Source: Arbacia lixula
Lineage: Eukaryota > Echinodermata > Echinoidea > Arbacioida > Arbaciidae
Length of the DNA: 64,000 bases
Direction: 5' to 3'
Assembly (NCBI GenBank): GCA_963669155.1
Contig: OZ022588.1
Location: forward strand, 641,501-705,500
Shown: in pieces, positions 24,401 to 39,400 of the stretch
Position numbering within the stretch: position 1 is the stretch's first letter
How the letters are laid out: every line of letters begins with the position of its first letter
Program-made: the position numbers and the translations under genes
Notes under the pieces: generated by a model
Told to the model about the DNA's origin: nothing
The model's input: the letters and a program-made list of their open reading frames with translations, nothing else
The model's database searches: none

Positions 24401-27400
24401 TCTATGGGGGAGCTAGGCTTGTCTGCAATCACTCTTGTATACTGTGCTGAACCATCTGTGATCGTTGGTGTTGCTTGTGTTGTAAAATCTTTAGATTCTG
24501 CTGGCAGTTGCTCGATCATAGTGCTTTCATCGGCAAGTGTCTTTCGAATTAGCACAGGAGAGCTCAATTTGTCAACTGTAGATTGCTTGAGAGATTGCGA
24601 AATGCTGTCAGACGTTGTGGGCGTGGCCTGTGTAATGAAATCCCTTGATTCGGCTGACATAAATTCGCTTCCTTTGTCGATAGCCGCCTTCCGTACAAAT
24701 ACAGGAGAAGTGGGTGTCTCCAGGGCAGTTGGTATTACCTGAGCAACAAAGTCCTTCGATTCTTGCTGGAACATCATTGTGCCTTCATCAGTTGTTACTC
24801 GATCTGGTTGAGATACCATCGTGCTTTCATGTGCTTTCCGTGTAAGCATGGGTGAGTTGATTTGCTCTGTAGTCTGTGGGGACATCTGAGTTGTGAAATC
24901 CTTTGATTCCGATTGAAGAGGAACAATCATTGTGCTTTCGTCAGTTGCAATTCTCCTCACAGGCACGGGAGAGCTGAGCCTATCGACCATTACACTTCTG
25001 AGAGATTGTGATGTCACATCAGCACTCACAGGAGTTGCCTGGGTGGTGAAATCTTTAGCAACTACACGAATCACCAGCGTGCCTTCCTCAACAGTGACCT
25101 TTCGCTGCAAGACCGGAGAATTGATCTTTTCATGGGTTGTTGGACTTGCTTGTGTATTTAAGTCCTTTCCTTCCCTCGATTGCATCATAGTACTTCCATC
25201 AACGACCATTTTCCTCTGTACAACCGGGGAAGTGACCTGATCAGTGTAAGCTAATTTCATGGATTGAGTTGTGAAATCTTTCGATACAGTTTGAGGTGTG
25301 AAGGTGGCTCCATGCGTGACTGGTACTACAACCTGAGACGATACGTCTGCTATCAAGGGCTTTGCTGTTGTAATAGACTGCTCTCCTGTCGATAACAGTT
25401 GCTGTGCCGTTTGATCACGGGTTTCCGGTTTGATTTGGAATGATCCTTCAACTACATCAATCTTTCTCGTTGACGTTGCACCTTCCAACGTATCTGGTTG
25501 AACCTGAGCTTGCGCACTCCCACTGGTAGGTTTGGCCTGGGTTGTAAAGTCTTTAGCCATTGAAGGAGGCGGCATAGATGTCCCACCGTCTGTCATTTGC
25601 ACACTCTTTCTCTCGAACACAGGAGAGCTCATCTTATCATCTGATTTAGCCACAGTAGGCTGTGAAGCACCATCCACCGTTGCTGGAGTTGATTGGGTAG
25701 TAGAATTCTTGGCATTCGTTGTTGTCGCGGTGCTTTCATCTGCCGTGAGTTTTCTTACCAATACAGGTGAGGTGTTCTTGAAAGAAGTAAGTGATTGAGG
25801 ATATTGAGAAGTACTGTCCGTTTTGTCAATAGCCGTCTGGCCCAGGAAATCCTTTGCTTCAATACTCGTCGTACTGCTTTGTTCAGACGTAGCCTTTCTC
25901 TCCAGAACAGGAGAAACCATTTTATCGGATATGGGAGGGGTGGCTTGAGAATTGACATCTGTTCTTGCAGCTACCATTATTCCAGTACTGCTGTCGACAC
26001 TGGGTACCAAGTGCTGAGAGGGTTGATCCGATACTCGTGGCTCCACTTGGGCACCTGCCTCCTCAGTTTTCCTCTTAAACACTGGGGAGCAGGCCATATC
26101 TGCCATCACTGGTCTTCTCTGGACAATTTCATGCTGCACGGAGTTGTCTTGCCAATTCATAGTATGTTGAGTTGACGAATTCACGAAGACTCGTGTTGTT
26201 AGATCACTCTGTGTGGTTTGCGATGATAGAACACTATGGATTTGTGTCCCTCTTTCGTGTATCCATGCACCGGTAGTACCCACACTTGTCTCGTTCATTG
26301 TTGGTTGAACCTGTTGGGAAGCATCAACACCGATTGAACGAGGAATCTCCGCAAAGTCTTGGATGAAGTTGATCTGCTGAATCGGGGCTTCGTACGTTGG
26401 TGCAACTGAATGATCCATTGTTTCCGCCAAATTATCGACAAATGTATCCCACGTGAATTCTTCAAGGGAAATGCGATCTGACTGCATATCGGGGTATTCC
26501 TCATCGCCGTACACATCACTGAAATCGGCAAACAGTGGATCTGTTTGCGTGGAAGTCATATGAACCTCTCTCCTTGGGAACATCGGAGAATTCGCCAGGT
26601 CTGCGCAGGTGGGCATCACTTGAACAGATATGTCAGCAGATTCCGTCATTTCGTATTGACTCATCGACTCTGCTACGTCAGTTCTGCATTGTACGGAACT
26701 TTCGCTTTGATCAGCCTTCGCCCAGGAGTTTGCATCAGCACTATCAGGTTTCGTTACCGTGCCGTGGTCTGCGCTCTGTGGAGCAATGTGTGCAAGTGAC
26801 TCCTGGCTTCTCATTGAAGGCTTAGCCTGGGCTGATGAATCAAGTTGTGTGAGGCGGGTTGTTTGTGAGTCAGTAGTCTGACGATACTTGGCCATAGTAC
26901 TTGTCTCAGCATGCACCATTGCCTTCCGCATTTGCTTCGGTGAGGGTGTTGCCGAAGCAGGAGGGCTATACTGTGCACTGGTTGTGCTCTGGTATACAGG
27001 CATGGTGAATATTCCTTCATCCACCATCATAGGTTCAGCCTGCATATATGTCTCAGTCTTACTTGTGATATGCTGCGAAGCTGTGTCGGTCTTTGGTCTA
27101 ACTGTGGGTTCCATCTTAACTTGTACTCCACTGGAAACAGGTGCGTCTGAGCGTGTCCCAGTACCCTGTTCAATCGTCCGGGGTTGCGACTGCATTGCCA
27201 TGTCAATTCCCATAGCCACAGTTTCTGTTACACCATCTGCTGTGTCAGGGACAGTCTGTTGGTAAGCATCATTAACGATGGATTCTGTCTGAATGGGCGC
27301 ATGCTCGTATTTTTCAATGACGGTTTCAGTGTGTCTTTCTCTTCCATCAAGCACGTAGGTTGCAGTGCCGATATACATTGGACCAAAATCTGGCTCATCC

Positions 27401-30400
27401 ACCTGTACGCCAATTGACACCTGAGATGGAGGCATAGTCTGAGTTGTAGTGTCGTCAATGTCTTCCTCAACGGGAGATGACGCTCTGTCAAACCCACCGA
27501 GATATTCGGTTTCTGTCGCATTATCATGCGTTCTCGAATCACGGAAAGAAATTGGAGCCAATTCCTCGATTTCAGTCACCGCAGACAAGATAGGCTCTAT
27601 CACCATTGCCGAATGCTCTTCCACCTGAAAGTCTTGAATGATATCCTCCTCAATGAGATCATCAGTTTGACACATTGCCCCTCTGATGATTGCGGGCTCA
27701 GTTGACGTTCCTTCGCTTGCTGACACTGTTGTAGACTGTGTGACGACATCTTTAGAATCAGTCTTGAACACCGTTTGGGTAGGTTTCGTCGACACGTGGG
27801 TGACAGATGCTGCTGTGGCCTGACTTGCTATTCTTGGTCTTACGTCAGTCTGTTTGCTTGTCAACTCACGTTGCTTCTCTTGATGTTGAACGGCGTAATG
27901 CGAAGTGGCAGGCTTTACCAAGTGGGCCTGTGTACTGTCCGATCTCATCTCCAAACGTTTGGCCTCTGTCGACCGTTCTGATGTGCGTTTGACTGACGCT
28001 GCCTGTACCGATGTACTCTGTCGTAGTTTCTCCACTTGAGATGATTTTGTGGTTGTTGCTTTGACAGCTGTCTGGGCATCTCTATCGAGTCCACGAGACA
28101 GAACGGGTGATGACGCTTTTTGAGACGTATTAGGTGAGAACTGAACTTGGCCCTCATTTCTCTTGATTTGGGACTGCGTCGTTTTCGCAGATCTTTCAAT
28201 CACGTTCGGCTTATCTGTTTGCAGCTCTTTGTGAGATGATTGCAGTTTAATGATTTGTGATGTCTGATGTAGAACCTTGACTTGAGTTTGTGTTTCGAAC
28301 GCTTGGCGTCTGATTTCTGACTGCGTCGTGATATCAGACTTGGCGATTGGCTTCTCCATTGCAGTTTGTGACTCGCTGCTCTTTGCTCGTGTGAGGATGG
28401 GAGAAGATGATTGGTGCTGCGCTAGTGTAGACGTTTGGCTCACAATGTCATGTAGGTTGGTTTCAGACTGCGTCGACCCATCCTTGATATCCATTGCCAT
28501 TTGTGTTGTTTGTTGCTGCTGTTTGATTTCAAATTGCGCACTTGCATCAGCTGAAGCAACATCCTGGACTGGGGTTTGTGACGCCTGACTTTCTAGAGTA
28601 CGAAGGAGAGGGGATGCTGCCCGTTGCACAGTAGCCTGTACAGTCTGTACTTCCGAATCAGCTTCTCTCACGATGCGTTGAGAGGACGTATCAGCCAGTG
28701 TCATAACATGTTGAGTCATCTTTTCTTGGCCCTCTACGCTGTACTGATCACCACTATGGAAGAGAACTTTCCTCTCATCAATGGTTTGAGCTCCTGCCTC
28801 GAGCGATCGGACATCAAACTGGGTGGAAACTGCTGACTGGATCACCACTTCTTCGGGTACGGTTTGTGACCCAAATTGTGCAGTGTGAGTAGCTTCTGGT
28901 GCTGTTGCCTGGTGGATTGTACCCATATCTGTTTGACTCTGACTATCACCCATTGCGCTCTCATACTGGGTTACCATGTCCTTCTGGTCTTGACTTGATT
29001 GTGTTTCTCGAGGGAGTGCCTGCAGTGTGGTGGTATTTGAGGCATTCTCGCGCAGCTTTCGCTCATGCTGCGTCGCCGATTCGTGTACACGTGACTGATA
29101 CTGCGTGCTCATGCTTGTTGTTTTCTTTTCCTCTTCGGTTGCTGTTTGCGATGATCCACTGGTGAATTGTGGCAAGATTGTTGATGTCATCCTACTTTCA
29201 GCATTCCTACTAAACTGTGATTGAGCGTCTTGCCTTGCCAGGAGATATTGGGTAGAACTTTCCTGACTCTGTCGTTTGTATTGCGTCTTCATGTCTTTCT
29301 TCGTGGTAACCTTTTCTGTGGCAGTTTGTGAAGCTTGGTGGGCAGAACTAAACGGCAGAGGCGAACTTCCCTTTTCACTGACTGCAGACCCATGTTGTGC
29401 TTCTGCATCACTGACGAGTGAATCGTATTGTGTAGTGCTCGTATTCTGCGTGATACCATACTGACTTCCGACATGTTGCGCCACTGTCTCATACTGCGTC
29501 ACACTGTGTTCGGAAATTGCCTCGTGTTGCATTGCAGACTCCACGACCAAAGTCGTTGTCTGCATGATGTGGTCTTCGTATGATTGGTGTATTGGAGATG
29601 TTGCTCTTTGCTGATGCTCAACACCTGACTGGTCCATTGCATCTTTGCTGTCCGGCGCAAATTGAGTAGAGGACTCCTCGATATCTCCTTCATACTGAGT
29701 GAACTCGGTCATATTTGCATAAACCGACTGAGTCGTAATATCCTGTTGCACGGACTCATATTGTGTTGTAGCTTCGTTCCCAACAATGTCATACTGGGAT
29801 GCTTGTTCTTCACCTGCTCTGTCATGCTGGGTTGTACTTGCTTCAAGTTTCACCTCATGTTGAGAGGACACTTCTGTTACAGACCTCAAAGTTTGCTGAC
29901 CCGCACTGGCATACTTTGTAGAAACAGGAGATGTTCCCTGTTGCAGCGTGTCTGGGTCAAATCTAGCTTGCAAGTTCATGTCCAGTTGCTTCAGTTCGTG
30001 TTGAGTGGAGCTGTCTCCACTCTTCCTGTCATACTGCGTTGTAGAATGGTTTTGAGGGATTCCGGATTGTGTGGTACCGTCACTGGTCTGAATGTCTGGT
30101 TCAGCAATGGTTTGGAGGGACTGCGTATTGTATTCTTTGATATCAGACTGGCATGTTGTGTCTTGGAGTGCTAGCTCATATTGTGAAAAGCCATCTCCAC
30201 TAGTCACGTCGTGCTGCGTGAGACTGTCTTCCATCTTCCTTGCGATATGCGTAGCGACTTCGGTGACTGGTCGTTGAGTCTGTGTGTCTCGCTGAGAAGC
30301 TCGCGGTAATATTGGAGAAGTTGTTTGTTGTGTACGAAGCTGAGTTGTTTGGCTAAACGTGTCTCCGGTAGGTATAGCAGACTGAGTAACGTGATCTGCA

Positions 30401-33400
30401 GTTGTCGTCTGTTTGGGAGCAGGGGTTTGCATTTGTTTAACGCTAGTTTCATACAAGATGGGAGATGTTGCCTGCTGCATGGAAGCTATCATAGATTGAG
30501 TAGGTGCATCTTGACGTACAATACCAATTTCAGTCGTAGCATTCTGGCCCTTGTAATCCTTCTGCGCCGATCGATCACTCACTGTCCTCTCAGACTGTGT
30601 TATTCCATCCCTCTGCGCCATAATGTCTTGTGTTGCAGAGTCCCGCGTCTCAGTGAATTTCTTGGGTGGTGTTTGGGACGCATAACTAGCTAGGGTCACA
30701 GCAACTGGAGAAATACCACCGTCTTTGAAAACTACAGATGTAGTTTGACTTACGGAATTCTCCAACTTCTTCTCTGTAACTCGAATATCCGTACTCCTGT
30801 CTACGACTGCTGGTTCGTGTTGTGTTGTACCATGTGTCATATCCCTGCCAGACTGGGAACTCATTTCTTTGACGCTCCTCTCATAATGAGTAGAGCCATC
30901 ACGTGATGTAACTGCAGACTGAGTCGTGCGCTCCACCTGCTTCATGTCATGTTGGGTTACACTGTCACTCGCAAGGTAGGTCATTTCTGTTGCTAGACTT
31001 TGAAGGGCCGCAGATCTTGGTGATAATTGCTGATCAACCTTTGCAAACGATGTCTGACTTTGTTGATCTGTATGCTTGCCTTCTTTCTGTGTTGCCGAGT
31101 CCTGCAGTTGTGTAATGTTTTGACTGCTAGTGTCAGAGAAAATCCTTTTCTCGGGCTCAGGTGTTTGTAGAACTTGATGAGACACTCGTTGCAGAATTGG
31201 TGACGTAGCGTGTTGATTCGTTGACAACGTAGGTTGGATTGCAGATTCGTCCAGTTTCACCTCATGTTGGGTTGAGGATTCATGCATTTTTGCATCGTAC
31301 TCAGTGACACTGTCAGCCATCTTCGTTGCAGCATGCGTAGAAGCATGGGTTGTAACCGAAGTGTACTGGGTAATCACTTCCTTTTGCTCGTGCTTGGACT
31401 GAGTTGTCTTCTCGCTACGACTGAACTCGGACTGAGTTTCCCCGTCACGCGTTTCACTTGTAGGTTCAGGCGCTGATTGTGTTGCAATGGTCTCTAAAGC
31501 AATGCGAAGAGGTGATGCCATTGTACTCTGCTGATGATATGTTTTAACAGAGGTTTGAGACACGGAATCCTGTACTTGAGTCTCAAATGTAGTCCCTGCT
31601 TCCTGCTTCGTCAGTTGGTATTGGGAAGAACCCTCTACGCTTTTGACTACGGCGTACTGAGAGGATGTGCTACGTACGTTGCTTGCATACTGTGTTTGCA
31701 TTCCTATCTTCTTCGCAGGCTGCTCTGCAACAGTTTGTGATACGCGATCGTTCATGGTTGGCGCTTCGATTGCAGAGCCGCGTTCATCAGTGTGGACCTG
31801 TATTTGACTGCGGGAGTCCTTCATCATTTGTTCTACTTGTGTTGGTACTTCCGATGTTTCTTGTGTCTCGTACTGACTACTTCCGTGCACCAACTCCCTT
31901 GTGTCTTGGGTGACAATGCTCTGCGTCTTTGTTTCGTACTGTGTATTGTTGTCACGCATAGCGATTGGAGCTGGCTGTAGTGTCTGCAACAGTTGATCAC
32001 TCATCTTCAAAGGCTGGTATTGTGTTGAAGAATCCTTCCCCACTATGACATACTGGTTAGCACTGTCTTGACCTGTCAGCGTGTATTGTGTTGGGGTTGT
32101 GCCGAACATCACATCTCGCTGACTTGCAGCCTCTATATTTCTAGGCTCGTGTTGTGTATGCGCTTCACTCCTCCTCTGTTCGTATTGGATCAGGCCATCG
32201 CTCGTCTTCAAAGGCTGGTATTGAGTTGACGAGTCCTTCCCAACTGTGACATACTGGCTGGCATTTTCTTGACCTGTCAATGTATGTTGCGTGTACACTT
32301 CATTCTTTGCCAGCTCGTATTGGGTCAACCCATCAGTCGTCTTCAAAGGTTGGTATTGAGTTGAAGAGTCCTCCCCAACGGCTTCATACTGGCTAGCAGT
32401 ATCTTGACCTGTCAATGTGTACTGAGTTGGAGTTGTGCCGAATGCTACATCTCGCTGACTTCCGGCCTCTGCATTTCTAGGCTCGTGTTGTGTATGCACC
32501 TCACTCTTCTTCAGTTCGTATTGGGTCACTCCATCAGTCGTCTTCAAAGGCTGGTATTGAGTTGAAGAGTCCTCCCCAACGGCTTCATACTGGCTAGCAC
32601 TATCTTGACCTGTCAATGTGTACTGAGTTGGAGTTGTGCCGAATGCTACATCTCGCTGACTTCCGGCCTCTGCATTTCTAGGCTCGTGTTGTGTATGCAC
32701 TTCACTCTTCTTCAGTTCGTATTGGGTCAACCCATCAGTCGTCTTCAAAGGCTGGTATTGAGTTGACGAGTCCTTCCCAACTGTGACATACTGGCTAGCA
32801 TTTTCTTGACCTGTCAATGTATGTTGCGTGTACACTTCATTCTGCGCCAGCTCGTATTGGGTCAATCCATCAGTCGTCTTCAAAGGCTGGTATTGAGTTG
32901 AAGAGTCCTTCCCGACCATGGAATACTGGCTAGCACTATCTTGACCTGTCAGCGTGCACTGTGTTGTAGTTGTGCCGAATGCCACATCTCGCTGACTGGC
33001 GGTCTCGTGTTGTTTCAGCTCGTGTTGTGTATGCATTTCGCTACTCTTCAGTTCGTATTGGGTCAATCCATCACTCGTCTTCAAAGGTTGGTATTGAGTT
33101 GAAGAGTCCTCCCCAACGGCTTCATGCTGGCTAGCACTATCTTGACCTGTCAATGTGTACTGAGTTGGAGTTGTGCCGAATGCTACATCTCGCTGACTTC
33201 CGGCCTCTGCATTTCTAGGCTCGTGTTGTGTATGCACTTCACTCTTCTTCAGTTCGTATTGGGTCAATTCATCAGTCGTCTTCAAAGGCTGGTATTGAGT
33301 TGACGAGTTCTCTCCAACGGCTGCGTACTGGTTAGCACTATCTTGACCTGTCAGTGTGTATTGAGTATACACTTCATTCTTTGCCAGCTCGTATTGGATC

Positions 33401-36400
33401 AATCCATCAGTCGTCTTCAAAGGCTGGTATTGAGTTGAAGAGTCCTTTCCAACTATGATATACTGACTTGCACTGTCTCGTCCTGTCAGTGTGTATTGTG
33501 TTGGAGTAGTGCCAAGTTTCACATCTCGCTGACTTGCGGCCTCGTTCTGTTTTAGCTCATGCTGCGTATGCATTTCGTTCCTCTTCAGTTCGTGTTGGGT
33601 AAGTCCGTCAGTTGTCTCCACTCTCGGAGCAGTGGGTGTCTGGAGGGCCGAAGAGGTCATACGGCGAAGAATAGGGGAAGAAGTCTGGTGCGCTGTCGCA
33701 TGTGTAGTTTGGCTGGCATATTCTTGTGTATCCATTTCATGCTGAGCAGCGGAATGCAATGAATGCCTCTCATACTGTGTTTGCACCGTTGACCTTGTTA
33801 CGTGATACTGAGTTGCCATTTCTGCATCTTGTCGTTCGTATTGCGTCAGTGCGTCACCGACCTTTGGTTCATACTGACTAGCACTATCTGCTCCCATGGG
33901 TATATACTGGGTCGATACGCTATCCTGTTTCAACTCGTACTGGGTCAACACATCACTCTTCGTCACGCCTGGTTGTACAGGGGTCTGAAGTGTCTGATCG
34001 GTGACGCGACGCGTAACAGGGGAAGAAGACTGGTGCACCGGTGTCTTGATTGCTGTTTGACTGGCAGATTCATGTATTTCCGTGTCGTACTGCGAAGGAG
34101 TGTGACTTACACTTGGGAGATGGTGTATTCCTGCATCTGTATCAACCCTTTCATATTGTACAGCACTCTCTTGACCTTTCACGCCAAGCTGGGTACCTGC
34201 GTTTTCTAGATGTTGGTCCGACTGGCTGGCACTGTCTTGGCCTGCAAACGTATATTGGGTTGGAGTTGTGCCGAACATGACATTTCGCTGACTTGCGGCC
34301 TCGTGTTGTTTAAGCTCGTGTTGAGTATGCATTTCACTCCTCTTCAGTTCGTGTTGGGTCAACCCATCAGTCATCTTCAAAGGCTGGTATTGAGTCGAAG
34401 AGTCGCTTCCAGCCGTGATATACTGACTAGCACTGTCTAGACCGGTCAGCGTGTATTGCGTTTGCATTTCACTTATTTCCGGTTCGTGTTGTATCAATCC
34501 ATCAGTCGTCTTCAAAGGCTGGTATTGAGTTGACGAGTCCTTTCCAACTGACGCATACTGACTAGCATTGTCTTGACCTGTCAGCGTGTACTGAGTTGGA
34601 GTTGTGCCGAATTCCACATCTCGCTGACTTGCGGCCTCGTTTTGCTTTAGCTCATGCTGCGTATGCATTTCGTTCCTCTTCAGTTCGTGTTGGGTAAGTC
34701 CATCAGTTGTCTCCACTCTCGGAGCAGTGGGTGTCTGGAGGGCGGAAGAGGTCATACGGCGAAGAATAGGGGAAGAAGTCTGGTGCGCTGTTTCATGAGT
34801 AGTTTGACTGGCAGCAGATGGAAGCTGGTGGCGTTCATATTGAGTCGGCACGGTTGCCTTCAAAGGCTGGTATTGACATGCAGAGTCCTTTCCAACCGTG
34901 ACGTACTGACTAGCGCTATCTTGACCTGTCAACGTGTATTGTGTTTGCATGTCATTGCTCGCCAACTCATGTTGGGTCAGGCCATCAGTTGTCTTCAAAG
35001 GATGGTATTGAGTGGAAGAGTCCTCCCCAAATGTTGCATGCTGGCTAGCACTATCTTGACCTGTCAATGTGAATTGAGTATGCGTTTCGCTTCTCACCAG
35101 CTCGTATTGGGTCAAGCCATCAGTCGTCTTGAAAGGCTGGTATTGAGTTGATGAGTCCTTCCCAACTGTGACACACTGGCTAGCAGTTTCGTGACCTGTC
35201 AATGTATGTTGCGTTTGCACTTCATTCTTTGTCAGCTCGTATTGGGTCAAGCCATCAGTCGTCTTCAAAGGTTGGTATTGAGTTGAAGAGTCCTTCCCGA
35301 CCATGGAATACTGGCTAGCACTATCTTGACCTGTCAGCGTGCACTGTGTTGGAGTTGTGCCGAATGCCACATCTCGCTGACTGGCGGTCTCGTGTTGTTT
35401 CAGCTCGTGTTGTGTATGCATTTCGCTACTCTTCAGTTCAGGTTGGGTCAACCCATCACTCGTCTTCAAAGGCTGGTATTGAGTTGAAGAGTCCTTTCCA
35501 ACTGACGCATACTGACTAGCATTGTCTTGACCTGTCAGCGTGTACTGCGTTGGAGTTGTGCCGAATTCCACATCTCGCTGACTTGCGGCCTCGTTCTGTT
35601 TTAGCTCATGCTGCGTATGCATTTCGTTCCTCTTCAGTTCGTGTTGGGTAAGTCCGTCAGTTGTCTCCACTCTCGGAGCAGTGGGTGTCTGGAGGGCCGA
35701 AGAGGTCATACGGCGAAGAATAGGGGAAGAAGTCTGGTGCGCTGTTTCATGTGTAGTTTGGCTGGTTGCAGATGGAAGCTGATGGCGTTCATACTGCGTC
35801 GGCACGGTTGCCTTCGTTACACGATACTGAGTTGCCATTTCTACATCTTGTCGTTCGTATTGCGTCAGTGCGTCACCCACCTTTGTTTCATACTGACTAG
35901 CACTATCTGCTCCCATGGGTATATACTGGGTAGATACGCTATCCTGTTTCAACTCGTACTGGGTCAACACATCACTCTTCGGCACGCCTGGTTGTACAGG
36001 GGTCTGAAGTGTCTGATCGGTGACGAGACGCACGTATTGACTGGAACCGTCGATACCACTTCTTTCATACTGAGTGAATACATCATCAGACTTTGAGCTA
36101 AGCTGACTGAATCCATCCTGAGAACCAATCTTATGTTGGGTGACAATGCTGGAACTCCTAACCGTTGATTCTGTAAAGGAGTCTTTGACTGATTTTTGTG
36201 GTGTTTGCAAGACCTGGCTGGCTGTTCTTGGCATTATTGGAGAAGCTGCTTGATGTACAGTTACACGCGGGTCGTATTGTGTTGCTTCTTCTTGTCCCAG
36301 AACGTCATATTGTGCAAATGTACTGCCCACATTTGCCTTTTGCTGAGTGGTGATATCGTGGCCTTTGCTAGTGTACTGGGTGGCACTCTCAAGCCCCTTC

Positions 36401-39400
36401 ACGCCATATTGAGTTGGGATGTCCCTGGCGGTACTCTCGTACTGACTTGACCCATCACTCAGCTTCAAGTCATAATCTGTAGATAGGTCGACCTGCTTCA
36501 ATTCATGCTGTGTCAGTGTGTCACTCTTCTTGACTCTTTCCTCCTCAGCAGTTTGAAGTCCTACGCCCTGACTTTCTCGCTCATACTGGGTAGACCCGTC
36601 ACTGCGCTCGGTAGCGTACTGACTCGAGCCGTCCTGCATTCCTCGCTCGTACTGGAGTGCTATGGTCCCTTGCTTCAAAATGGTTTGGCTGAAGTCATCT
36701 TTCACCTGCGTTACATCCTGCTTTGGTGTTTGCATGAGTTTGCTATCCTTCTTCGCAACAAGAGGAGACCCTGAGCGATGCACGGCAGCGACAGCAGTTT
36801 GAGACGGGAAATCTGCATGCGGGACTGTGCGTTGTGAAGACTTTTCTCCAAGTCTGATGTCATGCTGGGTAGTACCATCAAATAGTGCAGCACCTGCCTG
36901 ACTGGAGCTATGAGTACTGTCCCATTCGTAGTGAGTACTTCCGTCTTTCTGGGTTGTCGCATGTTGCATCATAGATTCCTGCATTTTAACGTCATATTCG
37001 GTAGTTGCATTCTTGTAAGCCACCTCATACTGACTACTGCTTTCAGACTGGCTACTCTCGTGTTGCGTTACTGCATGATCACGTTCGTGAACCATTTGAG
37101 TTGACATGTCCACAAGTGCAGGTGGAAGTTGCGGAGCGGCAAAGACAACTGGAGCCGAAAGTACGGGAATGATGGGAATCTCTGGTTCAGCAGCCGGCGT
37201 CTGCGTATGACCGCTTTGTACTTTCGTATAGAATTGAGTGGATGTTTCCTTCTTCTGGAAAGTATATTGTGTTGCGTTCTCTGCAAGGCGGGACTCGTAT
37301 TGTGTTGGCGTTTCCTTTACAAGAGTGCCACGCTGAGTGGACATGTGCACACTTGATTTCTCGTACTGAGTTGTGTGGTGATCGTATCTTGATGCGTGCT
37401 GCAACGCCCTGTCACTCCTGTTCACTGGGGTATCTCCCTTTGTTTGAAGAGATCGTGTGGCAGTCCTCTTGAGAATAGGTGATGAAGATTGATGTGAAGA
37501 ATCTATCATGGTTTGCTGTCCCGACTCTCCAATTTGTACATCAATCTGCGTTACCATATCCAGGCCTTTTACGTGATATTGGGTTGAACTTTCCTGCTCA
37601 TGTCTCTCGTACTGACTTGATACTTCTGGTAGCATCCTGTCGTACTGCGATGCCATGTCTTCAGTTCGGCGTTCGGACTGAGTAGTAAGGTCCTGCAGGG
37701 TGAACATTTGTTGCGATGAGTAATCCTTGACCCGTTTGGCTACCTCAGGCGGGGTCTGCTGATGTTGATGTGCGAGACGACGAGGTAGAGGCGAAGAGGC
37801 TTGGTGCAACGTCTCGAACTCTGTTTGCGAAGGTGATTCTGCGACTTTCATTTCATATTCTGTGGAACTTTCCTTCACGTTGCTTTCGTAACCAGTTGCG
37901 ATGCTACTGTATACACCTTGGTGTTGAGTCTCACTCTCATTCGTTGTGCGTACAACTTCGGTTTCGACATTCTCCTGTTTGAGTTGATGTTGAGTAACAC
38001 GTTCGTGAGTCGGCATGACTGGAGGAATAGACTGTGTTGATACATGGCCTTGTTTTCGTTCGTATTGAGTAACGCCTTCCTTCGTCTTCCTCTGAGGCAC
38101 GTGTGGTGTCTGTATTGCCATACTTGATATCTGGATACGGATGGGTGATGATCCTCTATGCGTTGTAGGCTGGATTGTCTGACTGTCTTTGAAAGACGAC
38201 ACTTTCTTGGCAGTCTGAGATTGCATCTCACTTGACCGACTCAAACGAGGTGACACTGCTTGATGTGAAGTTTCCAGAGACGTCTGACTCTGCAAATCTT
38301 TTTGTGTAACCTCATGTTGCGCCACTCCATCTTGTAGCTTGAGTTCATAGATGGTTCCCTCAGTCTTCTCACTCTTTTCGTGCTGGGAAGTACCATCGCG
38401 AGTTGGACGTGAAAGTGGTGAGGAAGGCCTATGTGTATAGGTCTGGGTCTGGGTCTGGGTGTTGGATTCCAAATACTTGGTATCGTATTGAGTTGAAACC
38501 TGGGTGGTAGTAAGTTTCGGCACCGCTGATTCAAATGTGACTGTTTGAGGTACAATTGGTGCAAACTCTTCTACAACAGGAGCCATCAAAATTGGCTCTT
38601 CGTGTGCTGTCTGAGTCACTATCGAAGATAATTTTGACATTCTAGGAGCAGTAGCTTGCTCAGTCATTTCAACAGTAGTCTGGCTTCCTGAAGATTCTGT
38701 GTCAACTTCATGCTGTCCGACCTGTTCCCGATATGCTACTGAGACTTGTGTTGGACTATCTTTCATCGATGTCTCATATGAGGTGCTGCTGTCTTTTTCT
38801 CTAACCTCAATCTGGGATGAAATGTCTTCGTTCTTCCTTTGGGTCTGAGTAGCGTCATCCTGTTTCCGAGCTTGGGTTGTTTGAAATGGAGAGTCAACCT
38901 TTGACAACTGCACAGAAGATGATGATTTGTGCTCCGTATGGATGTTGGTTTGGCTGACAGAGTGACTCACAGCTAATTCATACTGCGTAAGCGTGTCTGA
39001 AGAAGACTTCGTCGGTTCCTGAGGAGTTTGTGCTTCCGCACCTTTAAACCTTGGAAGGATTGGTGAAGTCGCATTATCCCCTCTTGAATAGACTGACTGT
39101 GAGCTAGACTCTACACGCTTTGCTTCAGATTGAGTTACCTTGTGCCCGAACAGAAGTTTTGGTTTCTTCGGAGTTTGTGCTTCCTTGTTTGCTGATCTCG
39201 GTAAAATTGGTGACAGGGCTTTCATCACGGTCTTCAAAGCAGTTTGTGTAATCGACTCCCTTACTTCTGACTCGTGTTGACTTTCAGACTCTTTCACAAG
39301 CTTTTCTTTCTGTACTGGTGTTTGTGATACCTGGCTTTCTGTCTTCAGGTCAGTTGATGCAGCTTTAGCCACATGATCTATTGAGGTCTGGTTGTTTGAG

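Noticed and set aside
28300-38700. CRISPR-like or satellite explanation of the regular repeats
   Set aside because: The repeats keep one reading frame for 38 kb and vary as a protein would; there is no repeat-spacer structure.
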